Below, one piece after another: positions 28,220 to 36,494 of a stretch of DNA of 64,000 nucleotides. The translations under genes were made by a program, and so were the position numbers. The stretch is from positions 53,921 to 117,920 of the forward strand of contig JAFRUH010000026.1 in assembly GCA_017438975.1 (NCBI GenBank), read 5' to 3'. Every line of letters begins with the position of its first letter. The first letter of the stretch is position 1. The notes under the pieces are model-generated. The model saw only the letters and a list, made by a program, of their open reading frames with translations, had not been told where the DNA came from and searched no databases. Source of the stretch: Bacteroidales bacterium. GTDB taxonomy: Bacteria > Bacteroidota > Bacteroidia > Bacteroidales > UBA932.

Positions 28220-28612
28220 ATGGCCGCTCTTGAAATCGAAGGGAGGATCGCCTCCAAACTTGCACTCCAGTCCGGACAGTCCGCACGCGGTGCGTGGTCC
28301 CGGCAGGATTTCGTCCTCGAATACCAGGACGGCTCCTTCCCGGTCAGCGTCTGCTTTACGGCCTGGGGGGAAGACAAGGTCAATGAACTGAACCGTTTCC
28401 AGGTCGGAGACAAGGTAAAAGTCTCCTTCAACCTCCGGGGAAGGGAGTATAACGGCCGCTGGTACAACGATCTCCGCATCTGGAGAATCACCCCCGCGGA
28501 CGCCGCCCCGCAGGCTCCTGCCGGAGCTCCCGCTCCCCAGGACCAGGCGCCGGCTCCGACGTTCGCCGACCTGCCTCCCGCAACCGGAGTGGAAGACGAC
28601 CTTCCGTTCTAG
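28220..28612 (+). CDS. DUF3127 OB-fold protein with an SSB-like acidic tip
   Basis: 130 residues. The first 90 form the compact beta-barrel of DUF3127 (EIEGRIASKL ... GDKVKVSFNLRGREYNGRWYNDLRIWRI), a Bacteroidota family that resembles single-stranded DNA-binding proteins. A Pro/Ala linker follows, and the protein ends DDLPF, closely like the DDIPF tip with which SSB recruits repair and replication proteins. By inference it binds single-stranded DNA and docks partners such as RecQ, whose gene is 1 kb away. Direct DNA binding is not shown by the sequence. Confidence 0.85.
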   Translation: MAALEIEGRIASKLALQSGQSARGAWSRQDFVLEYQDGSFPVSVCFTAWGEDKVNELNRFQVGDKVKVSFNLRGREYNGRWYNDLRIWRITPADAAPQAPAGAPAPQDQAPAPTFADLPPATGVEDDLPF

Positions 28613-28635
28613 CGCTCCAGACGATGAATCAACAC

Positions 28636-28665
28636 AACGGGGCCGGCTGATCAGCCGGCCCCGTT
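28636..28665 (+). terminator. Terminator after the FKBP/DUF3127 operon
   Basis: A perfect 15-bp dyad: AACGGGGCCGGCTGA pairs with TCAGCCGGCCCCGTT. The downstream tract ACTTGTTTA is only moderately T-rich. Confidence 0.75.
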
Positions 28666-28716
28666 ACTTGTTTATCCGCCGTTATTCCGGATAGGGATTC
28701 TTCTTCAGTCATACAA

Positions 28717-28800
28717 TTAAAAACCGGTTCCCCTCCCCAAGGGAACCGGTTTCACGGTATATAAAACGAACTTAACAAATAGACATATTGTTCATATGTC
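28717..28800 (-). ncRNA. Candidate small RNA of about 85 nt
   Basis: The stretch 28613-28889 has no protein gene. On its minus strand an exact promoter (28806-28836) is followed at once by a 7-bp hairpin GACATAT/ATATGTC (28782-28800), about 28 bases of A/T-rich, probably single-stranded sequence, and a strong intrinsic terminator: a 12-bp perfect stem AAACCGGTTCCC/GGGAACCGGTTT (28721-28752) with a T run. Promoter, folded 5' end, open linker and terminator form the layout of an independent trans-acting small RNA. The alternative is that the hairpin merely terminates the AraC gene 138 bases upstream; the separate promoter argues against this. Confidence 0.6.
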
Positions 28801-28805
28801 CATGG

Positions 28806-28836
28806 CAAAGTTAGCACTTATCCATCAATTTCCAAA
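28806..28836 (-). promoter_or_regulatory. Orphan promoter in front of the candidate small RNA
   Basis: Minus strand: TTTG (28833-28836), 19 bases, TAACTTTG (28806-28813), an exact match in both boxes. It fires away from any protein gene on that strand, towards the hairpin-terminator unit at 28717-28800. Confidence 0.75.
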
Positions 28837-28889
28837 TTATTTTCACATTTTTAAGTTATTAAATTATTTTACTTTCAAAATGAAAGAAT

Positions 28890-29819
28890 TTACCCGTTAC
28901 GGTATTCAGACGGGGTCATTCCCGTATGCGCCTTGAAAAACTTGTAAAAGACGGACTGATTCGGGAAATTGAGCCTGTAGACAATCTCCTTGACGGTACA
29001 GTCCGAGTATTTAAGCAGATTCTTCGCCTCCAGGATAACGAAAGAATCGACCCACTCGGGCGCCGACCGCCCGGAAACCTGACGGATCAGTTTCGACAGG
29101 TATTTCGGAGTCAGGTTGAGTTTCGAAGCGTAGAAGGCCATGTTCCGCTCCGAAGTGTGATAATCGGTCACCAGGGAGATGAACCGGTCGAAGATTTGGT
29201 TGAGACGGGCCGTCCGGCTGTCCTGCGGCGCGGGGACCGGAATATCGTTCGCGTTCCAGATATCCGCGGCCAAATAAGTCAGCGAGGAAAGGAGCGAACT
29301 GAGGACATCCGTCCGGTTCGACAGGGTGGAGTTGACGATCTTGCGGGAGAGGTCGAAATAAGTCTCCACCATTTCAATCTGAGTGTCGATCAGCGTGACG
29401 CAGGGCGTCTTGAACATCTTGAACGACTCCTGATAGGACTTCCTGAAATCAAAGCGGAGACCCGAGAAGAATGCCCTCGAAGCGAAGAGGAAGACGAGAT
29501 CCAGATCGCCGGCGCGGGAAGGACTGTCCAGGGAGAGGCTGATGATATTCCGGGGGATGTTGATGAAAATCATGTTCGGTCCCACCTCGAAAGATTTCAG
29601 GTTGAGATTCAGCCGGAAACGACCATTCCTGCATAGGCAACAGATATATCCCTCGAAACGGATCGGACAGGACATCAGCGACATGATGGCGTTCGTCCGC
29701 TCGAGATCGTCCCCTTTCACTTCGCAGAAGAGGATATCATCTCCGATACCGAACTCGGTGAAAGCGCAGCAGCGTTTCCAGAGCTGGTCGATGGTAATGG
29801 TCAGAAATGATTCATCCAT
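28890..29819 (-). CDS. AraC-family transcriptional regulator
   Basis: 309 residues. The C-terminal 100 residues carry the two helix-turn-helix units of the AraC family (NMAFYASKLNLTPKYLSKLIRQVSG and CTVKEIVYRLNFPNQSVFYKFFKAHTGMTPSEYR, given here by their key parts). The N-terminal 190 residues form a cupin-like sensor half with no ligand I can name. It starts 12 bases after the MBL-fold hydrolase gene and is probably co-transcribed with it, so that gene is a plausible target. The stretch after its stop is AT-rich with no gene. Confidence 0.9.
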   Translation of the reverse strand: MDESFLTITIDQLWKRCCAFTEFGIGDDILFCEVKGDDLERTNAIMSLMSCPIRFEGYICCLCRNGRFRLNLNLKSFEVGPNMIFINIPRNIISLSLDSPSRAGDLDLVFLFASRAFFSGLRFDFRKSYQESFKMFKTPCVTLIDTQIEMVETYFDLSRKIVNSTLSNRTDVLSSLLSSLTYLAADIWNANDIPVPAPQDSRTARLNQIFDRFISLVTDYHTSERNMAFYASKLNLTPKYLSKLIRQVSGRSAPEWVDSFVILEAKNLLKYSDCTVKEIVYRLNFPNQSVFYKFFKAHTGMTPSEYRNG

Positions 29820-29831
29820 TGCAAGTCCGTA

Positions 29832-30899
29832 TTATTTATAGTCATACCATTCCCCCCAGGACATCAGGACCCAGGGGATATCGACCTCATAGATATACCG
29901 GTTCTTGTAGAGGGTCATCCAGTAGGCTTCCCTGTGGTCGATGCCATGGCCAAGTTCATTTTCATGCTGCGTAAGGAGCAGGCGAGGCGAAAAGTCTGCC
30001 AGATGCTCGTTGAAATCATGGATCCAGCAGTCCATCGTGAGGACATCGATCCGAGGAAGTCTCTTATGGATATCCTTCAGCCAGACCAGGTCGCTCTTGT
30101 CTTTCACGGACTGGTCCCCCGTCGCGGCTACCACTTTCCCGTTAGGAAGGGTGATGACCCAGATATTGTTGTGGACCTTGCTCTGATGGCCGGGCAGGGC
30201 ATAGACATTGAGTTTCCCCTTCGGGTGGTCGATATCGAAATCCCGAATCTCACCGTCGAACCAGACATGATGGACCTTCGGGTCATCCTTGAAGATCTCG
30301 TCGGTCGCCCAGATCGGCACGTTACGCTTATGGCATAGGTCGCGGACATTCGGGTCGAAATGGTCCCCGTGGTTGTGGGTATAGAAAAGGATGTCGATCT
30401 TGTCCACGATACGGCTCATGATCTCGTCCGGGATCAGGACGCCGTGTCTGCCGTTCAGGTCGACGGCGACGGTCATGTCCCTCGTACGGAAAAGCATCCC
30501 GCAATTGTATAACTTATAGATTCTCAGGCTGTTCTTTCCCTTGAAAGGCTTATTCAGGTCGTCGATTACGAGTTCCATCCTCCTCGCCATGTAATCCAGC
30601 ACGGCAGGATTCTCCTTCGGATTCGGTTCATGGGTCACGGCGTCGAGCATCAGGAAGGCCATCTCCCGTTCCGGGGAGACTTTCCCGGACGGCGGATTCC
30701 GGTTGAAAGCCTGATTAGCGAGATCCAGCATATACCAGGCCTGGTGCTCGAGATACAGTTCGGAATGGTCCCAGTACTCCTTGAGATAACGGTGTCCGGG
30801 AACGGCTTGGGGATTCGGCTGCTCCTGCGCACGGAGGGAAAGGGATGTCAGGGCGATGAGGATAGCGATGAAAAAAGGGGAAGATTTCCGAGAAAACAT
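29832..30899 (-). CDS. Secreted MBL-fold metallo-hydrolase
   Basis: 355 residues with a Sec signal peptide (cut after LRAQ). The metal site THNHGDHFD (HxHxDH) is present, with later ligand candidates ALPGHQS and ATGDQS. About 110 residues precede the metallo-beta-lactamase domain, with YNCGMLFRTRDMTVAVDLN leading into it, an arrangement seen in UlaG-like and related Bacteroidota periplasmic hydrolases. The substrate is unknown. A -7 box lies 16 bases upstream, divergent from the M48 peptidase promoter. Confidence 0.8.
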   Translation of the reverse strand: MFSRKSSPFFIAILIALTSLSLRAQEQPNPQAVPGHRYLKEYWDHSELYLEHQAWYMLDLANQAFNRNPPSGKVSPEREMAFLMLDAVTHEPNPKENPAVLDYMARRMELVIDDLNKPFKGKNSLRIYKLYNCGMLFRTRDMTVAVDLNGRHGVLIPDEIMSRIVDKIDILFYTHNHGDHFDPNVRDLCHKRNVPIWATDEIFKDDPKVHHVWFDGEIRDFDIDHPKGKLNVYALPGHQSKVHNNIWVITLPNGKVVAATGDQSVKDKSDLVWLKDIHKRLPRIDVLTMDCWIHDFNEHLADFSPRLLLTQHENELGHGIDHREAYWMTLYKNRYIYEVDIPWVLMSWGEWYDYK

Positions 30900-30914
30900 A
30901 GTCAGACGTTTTCA

Positions 30915-30922
30915 CAAATATA
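30915..30922 (-). promoter_or_regulatory. -7 promoter box for the MBL-fold hydrolase and AraC genes
   Basis: Minus strand TATATTTG, 16 bases before the ATG; no exact -33 box at the expected distance. Confidence 0.5.
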
Positions 30923-30948
30923 ACAAAATGCATCTGAAAAAAAAATCC

Positions 30949-30956
30949 TATATTTG
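30949..30956 (+). promoter_or_regulatory. -7 promoter box for the M48 peptidase gene
   Basis: TATATTTG, 26 bases before the ATG at 30982. It is divergent from the identical box at 30915-30922, so the two promoters share about 25 bases of A-rich sequence. Confidence 0.55.
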
Positions 30957-30981
30957 CAAAGACCTTTAGATGTAACATCGC

Positions 30982-31749
30982 ATGAAAAAGACACTTGCAC
31001 TCGTTCTCAGCGCCGCGCTCCTGTGCTCCTGCGCGAACATGAACTACAACTACCTCCTGTCCGGAGGTCTCAAGGCCCTCCAGGCCGCCGCACTGACCGA
31101 TGCCCAGATCCAGGAGTATGTGCATCAGTACGTCGCCCAGCTCGACGCCCAGAGTCCTGTGCTCGGAGAGAACGACGCTTATACCAAAAGGCTCCGGAAA
31201 ATCACGTCCGGCCTGACCCAGGTTGACGGCATTCCTCTCAATTTCAAGGTCTACAAGACAAATCAGGTCAATGCCTTCGCCTGCGCCGACGGCAGCGTAC
31301 GCGTTTATTCGGGACTGATGGACCTGATGAACGACAACGAAGTGCTCGGAGTCATCGGCCATGAAATCGGCCATGTTGCCCTCAAGCATACCAAGAAAGA
31401 AATGCAGGCGGCGATGGTAACCTCCGCCGGGATGGACGTCCTCGCTTCGACCAACCAGAACGTTGCCATCCTGACCCAGTCACAGCTCGGGGCGATCGGG
31501 GAAACCATCCTCAACGCCCAGTATTCCAAGAAACAGGAAAGCGCGGCGGACGACTACGCCTATGCCTTCCTCAAGGCGGCAGGAAAAAGTCCGGCCTGCC
31601 TGGCAGCCGGACTGACGAAATTGCAGAGTCTGGAAAACAGCGGCGGCAACAGCAGCGCCCTCGTCAACAAACTCTTCTCCTCCCATCCCGACACCGAGGC
31701 CCGCATCCTCCGCGTCAAGCAGAAACTGGCCCAGGACGGGATCAAATAA
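30982..31749 (+). CDS. M48-family metallopeptidase lipoprotein
   Basis: 255 residues with a lipoprotein-type signal (Cys15 or Cys17 in LLCSCAN). The zinc motif HEIGH is at residues 127-131 (VLGVIGHEIGHVALKH) and a downstream Glu in KKQESAADDYA is the third ligand, as in BepA/LoiP-type periplasmic M48 peptidases, which clear misfolded outer membrane proteins. Short version with no TPR domain. The gene converges on the GDPD-like gene with a 3-base gap. Confidence 0.9.
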   Translation: MKKTLALVLSAALLCSCANMNYNYLLSGGLKALQAAALTDAQIQEYVHQYVAQLDAQSPVLGENDAYTKRLRKITSGLTQVDGIPLNFKVYKTNQVNAFACADGSVRVYSGLMDLMNDNEVLGVIGHEIGHVALKHTKKEMQAAMVTSAGMDVLASTNQNVAILTQSQLGAIGETILNAQYSKKQESAADDYAYAFLKAAGKSPACLAAGLTKLQSLENSGGNSSALVNKLFSSHPDTEARILRVKQKLAQDGIK

Positions 31750-31752
31750 GGT

Positions 31753-32574
31753 TTATTTGCCTCTCTTTGCCTTCAGCCACGCAACGGCTTCGGCGGGCTT
31801 GTCGGTATTGATCCAGTCAAGGCCGAGTTTTACCGACATTTCCCAGGCTGCAGGGCAATCCGGGAAGTCCCAGAGCCGGAAGGTCGTACCGATCTTGTGG
31901 GCGGCATCAATGGCAGCCTTGATCTTTGCCTGATCTTCGGAACTCATCTCCCCTTCTCCGTTCCATTCGGTATAGATGGTCGCCTTGTCGCTGATCATCG
32001 CCACTTTCGACGCTTCTTTCTCTGAAAGGGTCATATTCGAGATGCCATCATAATACAACCACTCGGGGAAGTCTTCCTGGTGGTTCTCGATAATATCCGG
32101 CAGATTGGTCACGAGCAGCTTGACGGCATTGGGATTGTTCTCTACGTCGAACATCGGGAGATAACCTTCCGTCTCAATCATCTCGACCAGTCTTGATACG
32201 GAGGCATGCTGATCCCGCTTCATATCCACCATGAGCCAGAGTGGAGTCCCGTCGGAATAGGGCTTTCCTCCATTCTTGTCCCACTCCTTCTTCAGGGGCT
32301 CCAGGTACATGCTCCGCAGCGTACGCTCGGGAACGATGACGAGTTCCTTCTTCAGATGGGCTACATACAGGTCGCCGTCAACAAGGTAGACATCAGCCTC
32401 GATCGACGGAGTGAAAGCATTATAGGCTCCATAGAAAGGATTCGCCTGGACATAGTCGTTGTGGCTGTGGACCTCGATGTTGTCATAATTGAGTTTTTCA
32501 CTCTTGCATCCGGTCAGGAGAAACGCCGGAATAAGAAGAATTGCGAGAATCAGTTTCGAGTGGATAGTTTTCAT
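31753..32574 (-). CDS. GDPD-like phosphodiesterase lipoprotein
   Basis: 273 residues with lipoprotein signal (Cys23). The body opens EVHSHNDYVQANPFYGAYN, continues EADVYLVDGDLYVAH and later MVDMKRD, and ends WDFPD ... GLDWINTDKP. This is the TIM-barrel pattern of the PLC-like/glycerophosphodiester phosphodiesterase superfamily, where the His, Glu and Asp residues bind a divalent metal and cleave glycerophosphodiesters. The next gene upstream on the strand is a decayed phosphate-ester transporter of the GlpT/UhpT type, which would have taken up the product. Confidence 0.78.
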   Translation of the reverse strand: MKTIHSKLILAILLIPAFLLTGCKSEKLNYDNIEVHSHNDYVQANPFYGAYNAFTPSIEADVYLVDGDLYVAHLKKELVIVPERTLRSMYLEPLKKEWDKNGGKPYSDGTPLWLMVDMKRDQHASVSRLVEMIETEGYLPMFDVENNPNAVKLLVTNLPDIIENHQEDFPEWLYYDGISNMTLSEKEASKVAMISDKATIYTEWNGEGEMSSEDQAKIKAAIDAAHKIGTTFRLWDFPDCPAAWEMSVKLGLDWINTDKPAEAVAWLKAKRGK

Positions 32575-32611
32575 GTTATCATATATTTAATTGGTTGATA
32601 TTTCAATCGGG

Positions 32612-33733
32612 TCAGTCGGTCATCGCGACTTCGCTCTTCCAGGGAAGCGCGCACAAGATGATGGCCAACACGCCGGCAAGCGGGAAAATCGCCAGGGCGA
32701 CATCCCACCCGGCATTCTGTATGATCGAGCCCATCACGATCTTGGCGATGATTGCATCCCCGAAGAGATAACCGAACAGGCCGACAAAACCGGCGGCCGT
32801 ACCCGCCGCGTTCTTCGGGACCAGATTGAGAGCCTGTACACCGACCAGCGCGACAGGACCATAGATGCAGAATCCCGTCAGAATGAGAGCGATATAGATG
32901 AGCACCTTCTAAAGGGCGAGATTGCCTCCAGCCAGATTGCCGGACTGCCAGTACAGGACGGCGCCAATCAGGACGATTCCCATGAACAGGACATTGGGCG
33001 GAGCGCAGCGGCCTTTGAAGAACTTCGTGGATACCCAGCCGCAGACGATTGTCCCGAAGATGCCGACATAATTGTGGATCGAAAAAGCCAGGTTGCTCTC
33101 CGAAGGAGACATGATTCCGGCCTCCTGAAGATAGGTCGGAGCCCAGTCCCCCACCCCGTAGCGGAGCAGGGAGATGAAGATATTGGCTCCGGCCACGGCC
33201 CACAGAAGCTTATTTTTGAAAATATAGTCGACAAGGAGCATTTTGAACGGAATCTTGTCCGTATCCTTGACATCGGTCTTGACGCCGGAATAATCTTTCC
33301 GGAAATCATTGATCGAAGGAAGGCCGCAGGACTGGGGTGTATCGCGGATCAGCCACCAGCAGATCAGGGCGACCAGCAGGGCGACCAGCGAGGGCAGGAT
33401 AAACGCTCCCCTCCAATTCTGAGCGGCTGGAAAGCCCAAGGCTACGATCATCGCCATTCCTGCCGTTGAGAGAAGGCCCAGCGACCCTCCTCCGAAATTA
33501 TGTCCGGTATTCCAAACCGACATCTTGAAACTCCGCTCATTCTGCGAGAACCAATGGGCCATGATCCGTCCGCACGGAACTTCCGGGCGTCGGAACGGTC
33601 CGAGATGCTGCCCAGGATGAACTTGCTGAATGCATAGGCAATCGAAACGGCGGACATGGCTACGCCGATCTGGGCCTTGGTGATCAGTAGGGAGAAGCGG
33701 TTTCGGCGGCTGAGGGTCCAGGAATCTTGCCAT
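32612..33733 (-). pseudogene. Broken GlpT/UhpT-type sugar-phosphate or glycerol-3-phosphate antiporter
   Basis: Remains of a 12-helix major facilitator. Recognisable pieces on the minus strand are ITKAQIGVAMSAVSIAYAF, PCGRIMAHWFSQNERSF followed by MSVWNTGHNFGGGSLGLL, and the C-terminal helices to KSEVAMTD. It is broken in at least three ways: the N-terminal helices are missing or garbled where it abuts the stop of the acyl-CoA dehydrogenase gene; after DARKF about 50 residues are deleted with a frameshift near 33585; and a TAG stop interrupts GGNLAL/KVLIY at 32909-32911. Three separate lesions make simple sequencing error unlikely. The GDPD-like gene downstream is intact. Confidence 0.88.
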
Positions 33734-33739
33734 AGGCCA

Positions 33740-35455
33740 CTATTCTTCTACCGCGCGGAAGGACGGGAGTTCTTCTTTGTCGAAGGAGAAGATGTAGGCG
33801 CTCTTGCCGGCGACGGTTTCTTCCGCCATACGGACATAGACCTTCGCGGAGCGGAGGAAAAGGTCCGGGGCGGCGGTCGCGTCGGCAAGGATCAGAAGCG
33901 ACATCATGATCTCGCCCGTCATGTCATAGAGTCTCCGGGCGAGGAAGTCCTGGACCTCCTGGTCTCCGGCCTCCTTGACGGCGGCGACGCTCTTCTCATA
34001 GGTATCGACCATCGAGGCGACCCTCTCCTTGAGCGGCTCGAGCTCGCCGAGGACCGGTTCTTCCAGCATTTCACGCATGATCGAAAGGTAGGTCCCGTTC
34101 GTGATGTACCGGACCGCAGCGACGACCTGCAGCTGGGTCGTACCTTCGTAAATCGAGAAGATACGAGCGTCACGGAAGAGGCGCTGGCACTTGTACTCCA
34201 TGATGAAACCGGAGCCGCCATGGACCGAAATCGCGTCGTACGCATTCTGGTTGGCATACTCGGAGGTCATTCCCTTGGAAAGCGGCGTGAAGGCATCCGC
34301 GAGACGGGTATACTTTTTCATTTCGGCACGCTCCTCGGGTTCGAGCTTGCGTTCGCGCTGGATATCCTCGAGGGCCTTGTAGATATCTACGTAACGGGCC
34401 GTCTGATAGAGCAGGGAACGTCCGGCATCGAGCTTCGCCTTCATCCGGGAGAGCATGTCGTAGACGCCCGGGAAGTGGTTGATCGTCTGGCCGAACTGGG
34501 CGCGCTCGGCGGCATAGCGGACCGCCTCGTTGTAAGCTTCCTGGCTGAGACCCGAACTCTGGGCGCCGATGCCGAGCCGGGCCCCGTTCATCAGGGCCAT
34601 GACATACTTGATCAGGCCGAGCCGGCGCTCGCCGCACAGTTCCGCACGGGCGTTCTTATAGGTCAGTTCGCAGGTCGGGGAGCCGTGGATGCCGAGCTTG
34701 TGCTCGATATGGCGCACGTTGACCCCGCCCTGGCGCTTGTCATAGATGAACATGGACAGGCCGCGGCCGTCGCGGGTCCCTTCCTCGCTGCGGGCAAGGA
34801 CGAGATGGATGTCGGAATCGCCGTTGGTGATGAACCGCTTGACACCGTTCAGGAGCCAGCATCCTTCTTCTTCGCTCCATGTGGCCTTGAGCATGACGCT
34901 CTGGAGATCCGATCCGGCATCTGGCTCGGTCAGGTCCATGGACATGGTCTCCCCGGCGCAGATGCGCGGAATGAACCGCCGGCGCTGCTCTTCTGAGCCG
35001 AACTCATAGAGGGTATCGCAGCAGCTCTGAAGGCTCCAGATGTTCTGGAAGCTCGAATCGGCGGCCGAAACGACCTCGCTGGCCATGCTGAATACAACGT
35101 TCGGGACATTCAATCCGCCGTAGCGGCGCGGCATCGTAAGGCCCCAGAGGCCGGCCTTGCGGGTCGCCTCGAGGTTCTCGAAGGTCTTGGAGGCGTAGAT
35201 CATGCGTCCGTTCTCGAGATGCGGCCCTTCCAGGTCCACGCTCTCGGAATTCGGGGCGATGACATTCGCTGCGATGTCCCCGGCGATTTCCAGCAGGCGG
35301 CGGTAGTTCTCGATGCAATCCTCATAATCGACCGGAGCTTCCGCATACTTTTCCTTTTCGGAGAAACCGCGCTCCTTGAGCTCGACGATACGGCGCATCA
35401 GGGGATGATTGAGATGGAATCCGATTTCCGGATGGTCGGTATAGTAATTTGCCAT
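33740..35455 (-). CDS. Acyl-CoA dehydrogenase, long Bacteroidales form
   Basis: FAD enzyme that oxidises acyl-CoA to enoyl-CoA, passing electrons to ETF. 571 residues, longer than the 380 of the basic family because of an N-terminal extension and a helical C-terminal part. FAD and substrate-loop blocks MSMDLTEPDAGSDLQ, RFITNG and QAYGGSGF-like ISVHGGSGFIMEY are visible; the catalytic base is the Glu of IYEGTTQLQ. It is the third gene of an operon with etfB and etfA (12-base gap), an arrangement conserved in Porphyromonas and relatives. Direction in vivo may be reductive (crotonyl-CoA to butyryl-CoA) rather than oxidative. Confidence 0.93.
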   Translation of the reverse strand: MANYYTDHPEIGFHLNHPLMRRIVELKERGFSEKEKYAEAPVDYEDCIENYRRLLEIAGDIAANVIAPNSESVDLEGPHLENGRMIYASKTFENLEATRKAGLWGLTMPRRYGGLNVPNVVFSMASEVVSAADSSFQNIWSLQSCCDTLYEFGSEEQRRRFIPRICAGETMSMDLTEPDAGSDLQSVMLKATWSEEEGCWLLNGVKRFITNGDSDIHLVLARSEEGTRDGRGLSMFIYDKRQGGVNVRHIEHKLGIHGSPTCELTYKNARAELCGERRLGLIKYVMALMNGARLGIGAQSSGLSQEAYNEAVRYAAERAQFGQTINHFPGVYDMLSRMKAKLDAGRSLLYQTARYVDIYKALEDIQRERKLEPEERAEMKKYTRLADAFTPLSKGMTSEYANQNAYDAISVHGGSGFIMEYKCQRLFRDARIFSIYEGTTQLQVVAAVRYITNGTYLSIMREMLEEPVLGELEPLKERVASMVDTYEKSVAAVKEAGDQEVQDFLARRLYDMTGEIMMSLLILADATAAPDLFLRSAKVYVRMAEETVAGKSAYIFSFDKEELPSFRAVEE

Positions 35456-35467
35456 GACGGTTCCTCC

Positions 35468-36490
35468 TTATTTGCTGTTCTGTTTGTAATACTTGATCAG
35501 TTTCGGAATGACTTCCTCCACCGTTCCGACGATCACATAATCCGCAATCCGGTTGATCGGGGCGTCGGGATCGCTGTTGATGCTGATGATGATGCCGCTC
35601 TCCTGCATACCGGCGATGTGCTGGATCTGACCGCTGATTCCGCAGGCGATATAGACCTTCGGATGGACGGTCACACCGGTCTGGCCGATCTGGCGGTCAT
35701 GGTCGCAGAATCCCGCATCCACGGCGGCGCGGGAGGCGCCGACCTCGGCATGGAGCACCCGGGCGAGATCGAAAAGCATGTCGAAGCCTTCCCTGCTTCC
35801 CATTCCGTACCCGCCGGAAACGACGATTGATGCCCCTTTGAGGTTATGCTTCGAGGCTTCGACGTGGTGGTCGAGAACCTTGACGACATAGGCTTCCGGA
35901 GAGACATACTTCCCTACCTCGGGATAGACGACCTCCCCGCGGGCCTTTCCTTCATAGACAGCCTTCTGCATGACGCCGGAACGGACGGTCGCCATCTGGG
36001 GACGGTGCTCAGGATTGACGATCGTCGCGACGATATTGCCACCGAAAGCGGGGCGGATCTGGTAGAGGAGATTGTCATAGGTCTGCTTCGTCCTGGCATC
36101 GGTATAGGAGCCGATCTCCAACTGGGTACAGTCGGCAGTCAGGCCGCTCGTCAGGGACGAGGAGACCCGCGGGCCGAGGTCACGGCCGATAACGGTCGCG
36201 CCCATCAGGCAGATCTGCGGCTTTTCCTCCTTGAACAGGTTCACAAGGATATCCGTATGGGGTGCGGACGTATACGGGAAAAGGTCTTTCCCGTCGAAAA
36301 CGAAGAGTTTGTCGACGCCGTACGGGAGGATCTGTTCCTCCACTTTCCTCCGGATGCCGGTTCCGGCGACGACGGCATGGAGCTCCACGCCGAGTTCGGA
36401 GGCGAGCTTGCGGCCCTTGGTCAGCAATTCCTGGGAGACCTCCGCTACGGTCGTCCCCTCTATCTCGCAATATACAAATACGTTGTTCAT
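35468..36490 (-). CDS. etfA: Electron transfer flavoprotein alpha subunit
   Basis: FAD-carrying subunit of ETF. 340 residues with the C-terminal FAD-binding domain pattern GSREGFDML, VGASRAAVDAGF, QIGQTGVTVHPKVYIACGISG and NSDPDAPI. The N-terminal half is the usual Rossmann-like domain I. It sits between etfB (4-base gap) and the acyl-CoA dehydrogenase gene, its obvious electron partner. The sequence does not by itself tell whether the pair is of the bifurcating kind. Confidence 0.95.
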   Translation of the reverse strand: MNNVFVYCEIEGTTVAEVSQELLTKGRKLASELGVELHAVVAGTGIRRKVEEQILPYGVDKLFVFDGKDLFPYTSAPHTDILVNLFKEEKPQICLMGATVIGRDLGPRVSSSLTSGLTADCTQLEIGSYTDARTKQTYDNLLYQIRPAFGGNIVATIVNPEHRPQMATVRSGVMQKAVYEGKARGEVVYPEVGKYVSPEAYVVKVLDHHVEASKHNLKGASIVVSGGYGMGSREGFDMLFDLARVLHAEVGASRAAVDAGFCDHDRQIGQTGVTVHPKVYIACGISGQIQHIAGMQESGIIISINSDPDAPINRIADYVIVGTVEEVIPKLIKYYKQNSK

Positions 36491-36494
36491 AATC

